Source of the DNA: Xenophilus aerolatus
GTDB taxonomy: Bacteria; Pseudomonadota; Gammaproteobacteria; Burkholderiales; Burkholderiaceae_C
Length of the DNA: 64,000 nucleotides
Assembly: GCA_030418545.1 (NCBI GenBank)
Contig: QAIB01000007.1
Location: 113,501 to 177,500 of the forward strand
Reading direction: 5' to 3'
Shown here: positions 19,017 to 28,134 of the stretch, piece after piece
How the letters are laid out: every line of letters begins with the position of its first letter
Position numbering within the stretch: the stretch's first letter is position 1
The notes under the pieces: model-generated
Database searches by the model: none
Seen by the model: only the letters and a program-made list of their open reading frames with translations
What the model was told of the DNA's origin: nothing
Translations under genes and position numbers: made by a program

Positions 19017-19958
19017 CTAGCGCATCGCTTGCGACTCGGCGTGCGCGCGCTGGCCGATGGGATGCTCCTGAATGGCGCGCAGTTCCTCGCGCGCCAGCGC
19101 CATGAAGCGCTCGCCCAGCGTGGACAGCGGCCGATGCACATTGCTCACGCGCAGGATCGGGAAGCGCGGCGCCTTGGGCAGGGCCACCAGGGCCAGCCGT
19201 TCGGGCCGGAAGGCGCGTGCCGACAGGTCGTCGACGAAAGCCACGCCCGCGCCGTGTGCTGCCATGGCGCAGGCCGCATAACCCGAGCGCACCTCCACGC
19301 CGCGTCGGCGGTGGATGTCCCGCTCGCCGAGCCAGGCTTCGATCACGCGGCTCTGCGGCGCTTCGGGGCTGTAGAGCACCAGCCGTTCGCGCAACGCAGC
19401 CGTCAGGTCGAACCGTTTGGCGGCAAGCAGCGCGTGGCCCGGTGGCAGCGCGCACCACAGGCGCCACTGACCGAACTCACGCACGTCGAGCACGGGATGG
19501 TCCAGCGGCGCACTGGAGATGGCCAGGTCCGCCTCCTCGGCCACCAGCAGCTTCACGATCTCGCGTGTGGGCAAGGCCTCGAACGAGACCTGCGCATGCG
19601 GAAACTGCTGCATCACGCGCGCGATGGTGCGTGGCACCAGTTCGAGCGCCGTGTTGGCACTGGACAGCACGCGCAAGGTCGCATGCGCGCCGAAGCGCAG
19701 ATGGGCTGCCACGTCCTGGACGTGAAGCACGCCGCGGTAGACCTTCTCGACCTCGGCTTCCAGCGTATAGGCCTCGGGTGTGGCGACCAGCCGGCCGCTG
19801 CTGCGAACGAAAAGCGCCACGCCGAGCTGCAGCTCCAGGTGACGGATCAGCCGGCTCACGCCGGGTTGCGACACATGCAGCAGCTTGGCCGCGCTGGTCA
19901 TGGAGCCAGTGCTCATCACGGCACGGAAAACTTCGATCTGTCGCAGGTTCAAGAACAT
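19017..19958 (-). CDS. LysR-family transcriptional regulator
   Basis: A 313-residue LysR regulator: winged helix-turn-helix at about 1-60 (IEVFRAVMSTGSMTSAAKLL, then HVSQPGVSRLIRHLE), linker helix, and a periplasmic-binding-protein-like effector domain from about 90. ATG at 19958 is preceded by GAGGAG very close to the start; a start 57 bp upstream is possible. It is divergent from a Bug-type receptor, FAD oxidoreductase and shikimate-dehydrogenase-like operon, with a 162-bp shared promoter region, so it most likely controls that operon. Confidence 0.9.
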   Translation of the reverse strand: MFLNLRQIEVFRAVMSTGSMTSAAKLLHVSQPGVSRLIRHLELQLGVALFVRSSGRLVATPEAYTLEAEVEKVYRGVLHVQDVAAHLRFGAHATLRVLSSANTALELVPRTIARVMQQFPHAQVSFEALPTREIVKLLVAEEADLAISSAPLDHPVLDVREFGQWRLWCALPPGHALLAAKRFDLTAALRERLVLYSPEAPQSRVIEAWLGERDIHRRRGVEVRSGYAACAMAAHGAGVAFVDDLSARAFRPERLALVALPKAPRFPILRVSNVHRPLSTLGERFMALAREELRAIQEHPIGQRAHAESQAMR

Positions 19959-20120
19959 GCTCCTCGGACATGGGGCCAGAACAGATTCTCCCCGGATTGC
20001 GGCCAGGCATAACACCGACGCATGCCCTTCCCACGCCTTGGTATTGGCGCCCGACGCGGCCGGCTCCTAGCATTCCCCCACTCGTCCCGCTTGGAGGACG
20101 CGATCCGAACGGAGACACCC

Positions 20121-21113
20121 ATGCACGTACTTTCGCGCCGCCGCGGCCTGCAGCGCGCCGCCCTCGCCCTGCTCGCCGCCAGCCTGCCTTTCACCGCCGC
20201 GCAGGCTGCCGACGCTTTCCCGAGCAAGCCCCTCACGATGGTTGTCGGCTTCGCGGCCGGCGGCTCGGCCGACATCCTGGCCCGGCTGCTCGGTGAGAGC
20301 ATGGGCAAGGCACTGGGCCAGCCGATCGTGATCGACAACCGCCCGGGCGCGGGCGGCACCATCGCCAACAGCTTCGTGGCGACGGCACCGGCCGACGGCC
20401 ATACGCTGCTCTTCGTGACCAGCGGCTTCCCCGGCGCCGCCGCGCTGTACCCCAAGCTCAAGTACGACAACCAGAAAAGCTTCGCGCCCGTGGCGCTGGT
20501 GGGGCAGTCACCCGTGGTGGTCGTGGTGCCTGCCGCCTCGCCGATCAAGGACTTCAAGTCGCTGCTGGAGGCGGCGCGCAAGGCCCCGGGCAAGATCAAC
20601 TACTCCGCCGGCGGTGGCGGCGCAACGACCACCAGCCTGGCGGCGGAATTCCTCAAGAAGGACGCCAAGGTCGACATGCAGATGATCCCGTACAAGGGAT
20701 CGGGTCCCGCACTCACCGCATTGCTCTCGGGAGAAGTCGACGCCGGCTTCGACATCCCGTCGAGCGCACTGCCCTACATCCAGAGCGGCAAGCTGCGCGC
20801 GCTCGCCGTGACGACCGCGCAGCGCGCCCCCGTGCTGCCCGACGTCCCCACCGTCGCCGAACTCGCGGTGCCCAAGTTCGAGGTCACCGGCTGGTTCGGC
20901 GTGCTGGCGCCCGCGGGCACGCCGTCGGCGGTGGTGCAGCGCCTGCACAAGGAAGTCAACGCGGCGCTCCAGCAGCCCGCGGTCGCGGAGAGGCTGAAGT
21001 CGCTGGGTGTCGAGCCCGGCAGGAACAGCAGCGCCGACTTCGCGAAGCTGATCGGCGCCGAGACACACCGCTATGGCGAAGCGATTCGCCGCCTGGGCCT
21101 GACGGCCGACTGA
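20121..21113 (+). CDS. Bug-type tripartite tricarboxylate transporter substrate-binding protein
   Basis: A 330-residue periplasmic solute-binding protein of the Bug/TctC family. Signal peptide 1-29 (LALLAASLPFTAAQA). Family marks: FPSKPLTMVVGFAAGGSADI, VIDNRPGAGGTIA, the ligand loop INYSAGGGGATTTSLAAEFL, and IPYKGSGPALTALLSGEVD. It delivers a carboxylic acid to a TctAB-type carrier that is not in the window; such receptors are often orphaned in Burkholderiales. GGAGA precedes ATG at 20121. First gene of the operon divergent from the LysR regulator; the ligand is unknown. Confidence 0.9.
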   Translation: MHVLSRRRGLQRAALALLAASLPFTAAQAADAFPSKPLTMVVGFAAGGSADILARLLGESMGKALGQPIVIDNRPGAGGTIANSFVATAPADGHTLLFVTSGFPGAAALYPKLKYDNQKSFAPVALVGQSPVVVVVPAASPIKDFKSLLEAARKAPGKINYSAGGGGATTTSLAAEFLKKDAKVDMQMIPYKGSGPALTALLSGEVDAGFDIPSSALPYIQSGKLRALAVTTAQRAPVLPDVPTVAELAVPKFEVTGWFGVLAPAGTPSAVVQRLHKEVNAALQQPAVAERLKSLGVEPGRNSSADFAKLIGAETHRYGEAIRRLGLTAD

Positions 21114-21117
21114 ACCC

Positions 21118-22815
21118 ATGGCCCCACCCCCAACGCAACCAGGGCACCCTCACCCCATGAAGTCCCCAGACCCGCACGGCCACGAACTGCACGCCGACCT
21201 GGTCGTGATCGGCGGCGGCCTCGGCGGCATTGCTGCCGCCCTGGCGGCACTGCGGCTGGGCGCGCGCGTGATCCTGACGGAAGAGCTCGACTGGCTGGGC
21301 GGTCAGCTCACGGCCCAGGGTGTTCCGCCCGACGAGCATCCGTGGATCGAGTGCCTGCAGGGCTCGCACAGCTACGCGGAGCTGCGCCGCGGCATCCGCC
21401 AGTACTACCGCGACCACTTCCCGCTGACGACGGCCGCACGGCTGAACCTGCGGCTCAACCCGGGCCAGGGCAATGTCAGCAGCCTGTGCCACGAGCCCTG
21501 GGTGGCGGTGAAGGTGATCGACCAGCTGCTGGCCCCGCACGAGGCCGCCGGCCGGCTCACGGTGCTGCGTGAGCATCGCCTGCAATCGGTGGAGAGCGAC
21601 AGAGACCGCGTGCAGGCCGCCAATGTGCTGGACCTGCGCGAGCACCGGGTGCGGGTGCTGCACGCGCCGATGTTCATCGACGCCACCGAGATCGGCGACA
21701 TGCTCGAGCTGGCCGGCGTGGAACATGTCTTCGGCGCCGAATCGCAGGCGCAGACGCAGGAGCCGCAGGCACTGGCCGAGGCCGACCCCTTCGACCAGCA
21801 GGCCGTGACCTGGTGCCTGGCGGCCGATTACCTGCCGGGCGAGGACCACACCATCGAGTGCCCGCGCGACTACGCACGCCTGCGCACGCTGAAGCTGGAT
21901 TGCTGGCCCGGCCCGCAGTTGAGCTGGACGCTGAGCGACTTCGTCACGCACGAGCCGCGCGAACGGCCGCTGTTCGTCGGGCCGAGCGATGCCGAGACGC
22001 TGTACGACCTGTGGCACGCCCGCCGCATCGCCTGGCGACGGAATTTCGAGGCGGGCGCCTATCCCAGCGACATCACCCTCGCGAACTGGCCGCAGATGGA
22101 CTACTGGGAACAGCCTCTGGTCGGCGTCGACCCGGAACAGCGACAGGCAGCGCTGCAGGGTGCACGAGACATCAGCCTGGCCTTCTTCTACTGGATGCAG
22201 ACCGAGGCGCCGCGCCATGACGGCGGACATGGCTATCCCGGCCTCCGGCTGCGCGGCGACGTGCTGGGGACCCAGGACGGACTGGCCAAGCAGGTCTACT
22301 ACCGCGAAGGCCGGCGCATCCAGGCCGAGTTCACGGTGCTGGAGCAGCACATCGGCGTGCAGGCGAGAGACGGCTTGGGCGCCGCCGAGCATTTCGACGA
22401 CAGCGTGGGCATCGGCGCCTACCGCATCGATCTGCACCCCAGCACACGGGGCCGCAACACGGTGGACATCGACGCCTACCCCTTCCAGATCCCGCTGGGT
22501 GCGCTGCTGCCCGTGCGCGTGCAGAACCTGTTGCCCGCGTGCAAGAACCTCGGCACCACGCGCATCACCAACGGTGCCTACCGCGAACACGCCACCGAAT
22601 GGAGCATCGGCGAAGCCGCGGGCTTCCTGGCCGCCTTCGCGCTGCAGCGCGGGCAGCCGCCGCGTGCGGTGCGCGCCTCGGCCGAATTGCTGGCGGACTT
22701 CCAGCGCCTGCTGCGCAGTCAGGGCGTGCTGCTCGAATGGCCGCAGTTCGGCGCGCTGACGCCGACAAGGCGCGTGGGCTACCAGTTCGCCAAGCCGTCC
22801 AGGGGGGCCGCATGA
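21118..22815 (+). CDS. FAD-dependent oxidoreductase (FAD_oxidored family)
   Basis: A 565-residue flavoprotein. The dinucleotide-binding start is LVVIGGGLGGIAAALAALRL (about 29-48) followed by an acidic residue pair (TEELDWLGGQLT), and the C-terminal FAD contact region is LLPACKNLGTTRITNGAYRE with EWSIGEAAG. This matches the FAD_oxidored (PF12831) group, whose members oxidise sugars, cyclic acids or side chains. The start is uncertain: ATG at 21118, 4 bp after the receptor gene, or ATG at 21157. Its stop overlaps the next gene (ATGA). It probably acts on the compound brought in by the receptor. Confidence 0.85.
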   Translation: MAPPPTQPGHPHPMKSPDPHGHELHADLVVIGGGLGGIAAALAALRLGARVILTEELDWLGGQLTAQGVPPDEHPWIECLQGSHSYAELRRGIRQYYRDHFPLTTAARLNLRLNPGQGNVSSLCHEPWVAVKVIDQLLAPHEAAGRLTVLREHRLQSVESDRDRVQAANVLDLREHRVRVLHAPMFIDATEIGDMLELAGVEHVFGAESQAQTQEPQALAEADPFDQQAVTWCLAADYLPGEDHTIECPRDYARLRTLKLDCWPGPQLSWTLSDFVTHEPRERPLFVGPSDAETLYDLWHARRIAWRRNFEAGAYPSDITLANWPQMDYWEQPLVGVDPEQRQAALQGARDISLAFFYWMQTEAPRHDGGHGYPGLRLRGDVLGTQDGLAKQVYYREGRRIQAEFTVLEQHIGVQARDGLGAAEHFDDSVGIGAYRIDLHPSTRGRNTVDIDAYPFQIPLGALLPVRVQNLLPACKNLGTTRITNGAYREHATEWSIGEAAGFLAAFALQRGQPPRAVRASAELLADFQRLLRSQGVLLEWPQFGALTPTRRVGYQFAKPSRGAA

Positions 22816-23645
22816 TCTCCGGCCGGACCCAGCTGCTGCCCTTGCTGGGCGACCCGACGCACACCGTCAAGTCGCCCATGATCTACAACCCCTGGTTCGC
22901 GCACCACGGCATCGATGCGGTGGTGGTGCCCATGGCCGTGAAGGCCCCGGACTACGCGGCCGCGCTGCTGCACTTGCTGCGCATGGGCAACGTGCGCGGC
23001 GCCCTCGTCACCATGCCGCACAAGATCAGCACCTTGGAACTGGTGGACGCCGCCACGCCCGTGGCCCGCGTCGCCGGTGCCTGCAACGCGGTGATCCGCC
23101 GCGCGGACGGCACCACGCTGGGCGATCAGTTCGACGGCGCCGGCTTCGTGCGCGGCGCGCAGCGCAAGGGGCTGGATTTCAAGCGCACACGCGTGCTCAT
23201 CTCGGGCGCCGGCGGCGTGGGATCGGCCATCGCGGCGTCGATCGCCCAGGCCGGTGCGGCCGAACTGATGCTGCATGACCTGAACCCCGGGAGCGCCGAT
23301 GCGCTGGCCCGGCGCCTGGCGGCGCACTGCCCCGACGTGCGCGTGCGCACCGGGTCGCGCGACCCGGCCGGCTTCGACGTGGTGGTGAACGCCACGCCGC
23401 TGGGCATGAACGCCGACGACCCGCTGCCTTTCGACGTGGAACGCCTCCCCCCCGGCGCCTACGTGGGCGAGGTGGTGATGAAGTCGGAACACACGCCGCT
23501 GCTGCGCGCGGCCCTCGCACGGGGGTGCACCGTGCAGGTCGGCACCGACATGCTGTTCGAGATGATTCCGGCCTACCTTGAATTCTTCGGCTTCGGCGCG
23601 GCCACCGCCGAGGAACTGCGCACGCTGGCAGAGGTGCGCTACTGA
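22812..23645 (+). CDS. Shikimate dehydrogenase-like NAD(P) oxidoreductase
   Basis: A 277-residue protein of the AroE/YdiB family. The catalytic pair is present as Lys71 in TMPHK and Asp108 in GDQFDGAGF. The substrate loop reads HTVKSPMIYN instead of the usual SxS-KSP..HN, and the NAD(P)-binding loop is GAGGVGSA (132-139). It starts inside the stop codon of the FAD oxidoreductase. Placement in a LysR-controlled uptake operon rather than near aro genes suggests a catabolic role on quinate, shikimate or a related hydroxylated acid; that is inference. Confidence 0.85.
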   Translation: MISGRTQLLPLLGDPTHTVKSPMIYNPWFAHHGIDAVVVPMAVKAPDYAAALLHLLRMGNVRGALVTMPHKISTLELVDAATPVARVAGACNAVIRRADGTTLGDQFDGAGFVRGAQRKGLDFKRTRVLISGAGGVGSAIAASIAQAGAAELMLHDLNPGSADALARRLAAHCPDVRVRTGSRDPAGFDVVVNATPLGMNADDPLPFDVERLPPGAYVGEVVMKSEHTPLLRAALARGCTVQVGTDMLFEMIPAYLEFFGFGAATAEELRTLAEVRY

Positions 23646-23701
23646 CGTTGCAACGCCTGGCGGCGATCAGGAGACATCGCCACCCGCGTGGCGGGCGCCG
23701 C

Positions 23702-24832
23702 TCACGCCAGCGCCCGCGTGATCAGCAGCTTCTGGATGTCCGAGGTGCCTTCGTAGATCTGGCACACGCGCACGTCGCGGTAGATGCGCTCCAGCGGGAA
23801 GTCGTTGACGTAGCCGTAGCCACCCAGGGTCTGGATGGCGGCGCTGCACACGCGCTCGGCCATCTCGCTGGCAAAGAGCTTGGCCATGGCCGCCTCCTTG
23901 AGGCAGGGCCGGCCGGCATCGCGCAGCGCGGCGGCATGCCAGATGAGTTGGCGCGCGGCCTCGATCTGCGTGGCGCAGTCGGCGAGGCGGAAGCCCACGG
24001 CCTGCTGCTCGAAGATCGGACCGCCGAAGGCGGTGCGTTCCTTGGCGTAGTTGACGGCGAACTCGAAGGCGCTGCGCGCCATGCCCACGCTCTGCGCCGC
24101 GATGCCGATGCGCCCGCCTTCGAGCGCGCCCAGCGCGATCTTGTAGCCCTCACCCTCCTGGCCGATGAGGTTCTCGGCCGGGATGCGGCAGTTGTCGAAG
24201 TTGATGAGCGCGGTGTCGCTCGAATGCTGGCCCAGCTTGTCTTCGAGCCGCGCCACGGTGTAGCCCGGCGCATCGGTGGGCACGAGAAACGCGCTCATGC
24301 CCTTCTTGCCCGCGGCCTTGTCGGTCATGGCGATGACGATCGCCACCTGGCCGTTCTTGCCGCTGGTGATGAACTGCTTGGTGCCGTTGAGCACGTAGCC
24401 ATCTGCGTCCCTGGCCGCCACGGTGCGAAGGCTGCTCGCATCGCTGCCCGCCTGCGGTTCGGTGAGGCAGAAGGCGCCGAGCATCTGTCCCTGCGCCAGC
24501 GGCTCGAGCCACTGCTTCTTCTGCTGCGCGTTGCCGTAGCGCATGAGGATGGCGTTGACGGGGCAGTTGGTCACGCTGATGGCGGTGCTGGTGCCGCCAT
24601 CGCCGGCCGCGATCTCTTCGAGCACGAGCGCGAGCGTGAGGTAGTCCAGCCCCGCACCGCCGTGCTCCTCGGGCACGCAGATGCCGTAGGCGCCGAGCGC
24701 GGCCAGGCCCTGGTGCGCCTCCTTGGGGAAGCGGTGCTCGCGGTCCCACTGCGCGGCGTGGGGCCACAACTGTTCTTGAGCGAACTCTCGCACCGCGTCG
24801 CGGATGGCTTCCTGGTCGGGGGTCAGCAGCAT
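23702..24832 (-). CDS. Acyl-CoA dehydrogenase
   Basis: A 376-residue FAD acyl-CoA dehydrogenase of short/branched-chain type. The catalytic base is Glu361 in QIYEGTSDIQKLL, the common position and unlike the isovaleryl enzyme at 2001-3173. FAD-binding FCLTEPQAGSDASSLRT and FITSGKNGQ are present. ATG at 24832 follows GGAGA. It heads toward the plus-strand shikimate-dehydrogenase-like gene and is downstream of a flavin-binding gene, peptidase and thiolase on the same strand. Probably beta-oxidation or branched-chain amino-acid degradation. Confidence 0.93.
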   Translation of the reverse strand: MLLTPDQEAIRDAVREFAQEQLWPHAAQWDREHRFPKEAHQGLAALGAYGICVPEEHGGAGLDYLTLALVLEEIAAGDGGTSTAISVTNCPVNAILMRYGNAQQKKQWLEPLAQGQMLGAFCLTEPQAGSDASSLRTVAARDADGYVLNGTKQFITSGKNGQVAIVIAMTDKAAGKKGMSAFLVPTDAPGYTVARLEDKLGQHSSDTALINFDNCRIPAENLIGQEGEGYKIALGALEGGRIGIAAQSVGMARSAFEFAVNYAKERTAFGGPIFEQQAVGFRLADCATQIEAARQLIWHAAALRDAGRPCLKEAAMAKLFASEMAERVCSAAIQTLGGYGYVNDFPLERIYRDVRVCQIYEGTSDIQKLLITRALA

Positions 24833-24857
24833 GGAACAGTCTCCGGTGCGCCCTGGG

Positions 24858-24922
24858 CGCTATGTTTTCGATAGCTGCTCGCGCCCACTGGGCGGGCGCT
24901 GCAGGCACTTCTGGCTTGAATG
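24858..24922 (+). repeat. GATAGCT-type interspersed repeat, copy b
   Basis: The best-conserved copy in the window: GCGCTATGTTTTCGATAGCT, then GCTCGCGCCC-ACT-GGGCGGGCGCTGC (a GC stem) and AGGCACTTCTGGCTTGAATG. The two GCTAT/ATAGC halves form one small hairpin and GCGCCC/GGGCGC a second. It lies in the 97-bp gap between the acyl-CoA dehydrogenase start and the stop of the flavin-binding gene. Confidence 0.8.
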
Positions 24923-24929
24923 TCGACCT

Positions 24930-25565
24930 TCAGGCGGATGCCGGTGCAAGCTCGCCGGCGAGCTGGTCGCGGTAGCGCGCCAGCATCTGCTCCTGCGACT
25001 CGGTCACCGGGCCGGCGCCGATCTGGTCGTGGATCATCTGGTTCATGCTCGGCAACGCATCGCGCGGCCCCCAGCTGTCCGGGTGCCACAGCTGCGAACG
25101 CATGAAGGCTTTGGCGCAGTGCAGGTAGGCCTCGCGCACCGCGACCTCGATCACCAGCTTGGGCCGCTGGCGCTCGTGTGCGAATGAATCGGTGAACTCG
25201 GCCTCGTCGCGCAGCCGCGCCGTGCCGTTGATGCGCAGCGTCTCGTCCACGCCAGGAACCATGAAGATCAGCGCCACGCGCGGGTCGACGATGAGGTTCT
25301 CCAGCGTGTCCAGCCGGTTGTTGCCGCCCGAATCGGGCAGCAGCAGCGTGGCGCCATCCTGGGACGTCTTGACGAAGCCCGGCGCGCCACCGCGCGGCGA
25401 GGCGTCGAGCAGCGCCGCGGCCTGCCCCGCGCTGGCGATGACGCAGAAGGGCGACAGCGCCACGAAACGCCGGCCGTGCACGTCGAGCCGGTCGAGCTGC
25501 TTGCGCACGGCGCGCTCGCCGGGCTGGGCGTAGAGGCTGCGCAGTTGGGCGAGGTCGGTGATCAT
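24930..25565 (-). CDS. Pyridoxamine 5'-phosphate oxidase family (FMN-binding) protein
   Basis: A 211-residue protein of the PPOX split-barrel family, of the MSMEG_1061 FMN-dependent type. The barrel strands are seen in RRFVALSPFCVIASA, ATLLLPDSGGNNRLDTLENL and VALIFMVPGVDETLRINGTA, the last being a usual flavin-phosphate contact region; the C-terminal segment contains CAKAFMRSQLWHPDSWGP. It is not the vitamin B6 enzyme PdxH. Substrate and role are unknown. It lies 18 bp from the M20 peptidase gene on the same strand. Confidence 0.85.
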   Translation of the reverse strand: MITDLAQLRSLYAQPGERAVRKQLDRLDVHGRRFVALSPFCVIASAGQAAALLDASPRGGAPGFVKTSQDGATLLLPDSGGNNRLDTLENLIVDPRVALIFMVPGVDETLRINGTARLRDEAEFTDSFAHERQRPKLVIEVAVREAYLHCAKAFMRSQLWHPDSWGPRDALPSMNQMIHDQIGAGPVTESQEQMLARYRDQLAGELAPASA

Positions 25566-25583
25566 GCGTGCACGCCGCCGTGC

Positions 25584-26834
25584 CTACTTGCCTTGGCCGA
25601 GGTCCATGATCAGGCGCGTGGCCATGTACAGGCGGCGCGGGATGGCGTCGATCTGCACGTACTCGGCCTTGTCGCTGTGGTAGCCGAAGCCCGGCAGGCC
25701 CAGGCTCTCGATCGTGGGCTTGCCCGACAGCGCGGCGTACGCGGCGTCGGTGCCGCCGCCGGTGCGTTCCTCGATCGCCAGCGTGCCGCCGGCTTCCTTG
25801 TAGTAGCCCACCGCCTTGTCGACCAGCACCTTGCCCGCGGCGCCGGCGTCGAAGGCCGGCCGGCCGCGCGTGATCAGCAGCTTGACCTCGGCGTCGGGCA
25901 GCTTCTTCTTCTGGGCACGCTCTTCCAGCGTCTTCATCGCGGCTTCGAAGTCCTCGTTGCGCGCATAGCGCACGTCGGCATTGAGCGTGGCGCTGTCGGG
26001 GATGATGTTGCTCACCGCGCCGGCCTTGGCGATGGTCCAGTTGAAGCGCAGCCCCTTGGCCTTGTCGTCGATGTCGAGCGTGCGCTGCACCAGGTCGGCC
26101 GCCTCGACGAGCGCGTTGACGCCCAGCTCGGGCGCGGCGCCCGCGTGCGAGGCCTTGCCCTTGATGTTGGCCTGCACGTAGGCGATGCCAGAGGTGCCGA
26201 GCGTGAAGCTTTCCTTGAGCGCCGAGGTGGGCTCGAAGGACAGCACGTAGTCGGCCTTGGCGGCTTCTTCCTGGATCAGGTCGCGCGAGCCGAAGGAGCC
26301 TTTTTCCTCGTCGGTGTTGAACAACACGGTGATCGTGCCGAAGCCCTGGAAGCCCCGCGCCTTCAGCAGCTTCAGGCTGTGCAGCACCACGGCGTTGCCG
26401 CCCTTGTCGTCGGCGATGCCGGGCCCGTAGGCCTTGTCGCCCTCGACGCGGAAGGGCGCCTTGGCCAGGATGCCCTTGAGGTAGACGGTGTCCATGTGCG
26501 AGATCAGCAGCAGGTTCTTGCCGCCCTTGCCCTGCAGCTTGCCGACGATGTTGTCGCCCACCACCATGCCGGCCGACTTGCTGCGCGTGACGGCGAAGCC
26601 CAGCGCCTTGAGCTGGTCCTCGAAGTACTTGCCGGCCGCGGCCATGCCTTCGGCGTCGCCGGTGCCGGTCTCGATGTTGACCAGCTGCTCCAGCGTCTTC
26701 ACGACGGCGGGCTGCTCGTCGGTGGCGGCCTTGAAGAGCGCCTCGTCGCGCTGCTGCGCGAAAGCGGCCGGCGCGGCGAAGGCAGTGGCCAGCAGGCCGG
26801 CGAGGATGGAGCGATGAAGGCGGAGTGCGGACAT
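25584..26834 (-). CDS. M20-family exported metallopeptidase (glutamate carboxypeptidase-like)
   Basis: A 416-residue dizinc peptidase related to glutamate carboxypeptidase (CPG2), which cleaves C-terminal glutamate from folates and peptides. Signal peptide 1-26 (AGLLATAFAAPAAFA). Metal ligands and catalytic residues lie in ISHMDTVY, GIADDKGGNA, NTDEEKGSFGS, and the C-terminal GFGYHSDKAEYV. The central dimerisation domain contains GIAYVQANIKGKASHAGAAP, normal for M20. The mature enzyme should be periplasmic. Only a weak ribosome-binding site is seen before ATG at 26834. Confidence 0.9.
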   Translation of the reverse strand: MSALRLHRSILAGLLATAFAAPAAFAQQRDEALFKAATDEQPAVVKTLEQLVNIETGTGDAEGMAAAGKYFEDQLKALGFAVTRSKSAGMVVGDNIVGKLQGKGGKNLLLISHMDTVYLKGILAKAPFRVEGDKAYGPGIADDKGGNAVVLHSLKLLKARGFQGFGTITVLFNTDEEKGSFGSRDLIQEEAAKADYVLSFEPTSALKESFTLGTSGIAYVQANIKGKASHAGAAPELGVNALVEAADLVQRTLDIDDKAKGLRFNWTIAKAGAVSNIIPDSATLNADVRYARNEDFEAAMKTLEERAQKKKLPDAEVKLLITRGRPAFDAGAAGKVLVDKAVGYYKEAGGTLAIEERTGGGTDAAYAALSGKPTIESLGLPGFGYHSDKAEYVQIDAIPRRLYMATRLIMDLGQGK

Positions 26835-26860
26835 GCGGGTGTCTTTCTTGTCGGACGCAG

Positions 26861-26922
26861 TTCTATGAATAAAAAATGGCTGCAGCGCCCGCCAGTCGGG
26901 CGCGGTTAGCTATCAGAATCAG
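26861..26922 (-). repeat. GATAGCT-type interspersed repeat, copy c
   Basis: Inverted relative to copy b. On the minus strand it reads TCTGATAGCTAACCGCGCCCG, ACTGGCGGGCGCTGCAGCC, then ATTTTTTATTCATAGAA. The GC stem and the GATAGCT core match copy b closely. It begins within the stop codon of the thiolase gene (26919-26921), so the element supplies the end of that reading frame, and it could act as a transcript 3'-end hairpin. Confidence 0.75.
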
Positions 26923-28103
26923 ACCAGTTCGATGGCCACGGCCGTGCCCTCGCCGCCACCGATGCACAGCGTGGCCACGCCGCGCTTCAGGCCCCTCGAC
27001 TGCAGCGCGTGGATCAACGTGACCATGATGCGCGCGCCGCTGGCGCCGATCGGATGGCCCAGGGCGCAGGCGCCGCCGTGCACGTTGACGATGTCGTGCG
27101 ACACGCCGAGCTCGGTCATCAGCGCCATCGGCACCACCGCGAAGGCCTCGTTGACCTCCCACAGGTCGACGTCCTTCACGCCCCAGCCGGTCTTGGCGAA
27201 CAGCTTCTGCACGGCGCCCACGGGCGCGGTGGAGAACCATTCGGGCTGCTGCGCGTGCGTGCTGTGCGCAACGATGCGCGCGATGGGCCTGGCGCCGATC
27301 TTCTGCGCGTGCGAGGCGGTGCTCATCACCAGCGCGGCGGCGCCGTCGTTGATGGACGAGCTCGAGGCCGCGGTGATGGTGCCGCCGTCCTTCTTGAAAG
27401 CCGGCTTGAGCGAGGGGATCTTGTCGAGCTTGACCTTGCCGGGACCTTCGTCGATGGCGATCACGGTGTCGCCGGCGCGGCCCTTCACGGTCACCGGCGC
27501 GATCTCGGCCTTGAAGAGGCCGTCCTTCGTGGCATGCTGCGCGCGCTGCACGCTGGCGATGGCGAATTCGTCCTGCTGCTCGCGGGTGAAGCTGTATTTG
27601 GCGGCGCAGTCCTCGCCGAAGGTGCCCATGCTGCGTCCGGGCTGGTAGGCGTCCTCCAGGCCGTCGAGCATCATGTGGTCGAAGATGCGGTCGTGGCCCA
27701 TGCGGTAGCCGCCGCGGCCCTTGAGCATGAGGTACGGCGCGTTGGTCATGCTCTCCATGCCACCGGCGACCATCACGTCGTGCGTGCCGGCCAGCAGCAG
27801 GTCGTGCGCAAGCATCGCGGCCTTCATGGCCGAGCCGCACATCTTGCTGAGCGTGACGGCGCCCGCACTGTCGGGCAGGCCGCCCTTGTAGGCCGCCTGG
27901 CGCGCCGGCGCCTGGCCCTGGCCGGCCATCAGGCAGTTGCCGAAGAGCACCTCGCCCACCGCATCGGGCGCGATGCCGGCGCGCTCGACCGCCGCCTTGA
28001 TCGCGACGCCGCCGAGGTCGTGCGCGGCCAGCGACGCGAAGTCGCCCTGGAAGCTGCCCATGGGGGTGCGCGCGGCACCGAGGATGACGATGGATTCGGA
28101 CAT
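26919..28103 (-). CDS. Acetyl-CoA acetyltransferase (thiolase)
   Basis: A 394-residue type-II thiolase that condenses two acetyl-CoA to acetoacetyl-CoA or runs the reverse cleavage. The acyl-accepting Cys89 is in SKMCGSAMKA, His350 in ALGHPIGASGAR and Cys380 in LCIGGGEG. Typical segments GGMESMTNAPY and NEAFAVVPMAL are present. ATG at 28103 has AGGAGAACC upstream. Next to carbonic anhydrase, a LiuR-like regulator and acyl-CoA dehydrogenase it most likely handles acetoacetyl-CoA at the end of leucine degradation; PhaA-like biosynthetic use is an alternative. Confidence 0.93.
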   Translation of the reverse strand: MSESIVILGAARTPMGSFQGDFASLAAHDLGGVAIKAAVERAGIAPDAVGEVLFGNCLMAGQGQAPARQAAYKGGLPDSAGAVTLSKMCGSAMKAAMLAHDLLLAGTHDVMVAGGMESMTNAPYLMLKGRGGYRMGHDRIFDHMMLDGLEDAYQPGRSMGTFGEDCAAKYSFTREQQDEFAIASVQRAQHATKDGLFKAEIAPVTVKGRAGDTVIAIDEGPGKVKLDKIPSLKPAFKKDGGTITAASSSSINDGAAALVMSTASHAQKIGARPIARIVAHSTHAQQPEWFSTAPVGAVQKLFAKTGWGVKDVDLWEVNEAFAVVPMALMTELGVSHDIVNVHGGACALGHPIGASGARIMVTLIHALQSRGLKRGVATLCIGGGEGTAVAIELV

Positions 28104-28134
28104 GAGGTTCTCCTGGAAAAGGGGGTCAGGACAT

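Noticed and set aside
26919..28103. Thiolase as phaA of a polyhydroxybutyrate operon
   Set aside because: No phaB, phaC or phaR is adjacent; carbonic anhydrase and the LiuR-like regulator fit amino-acid degradation better. The enzyme could still serve both.
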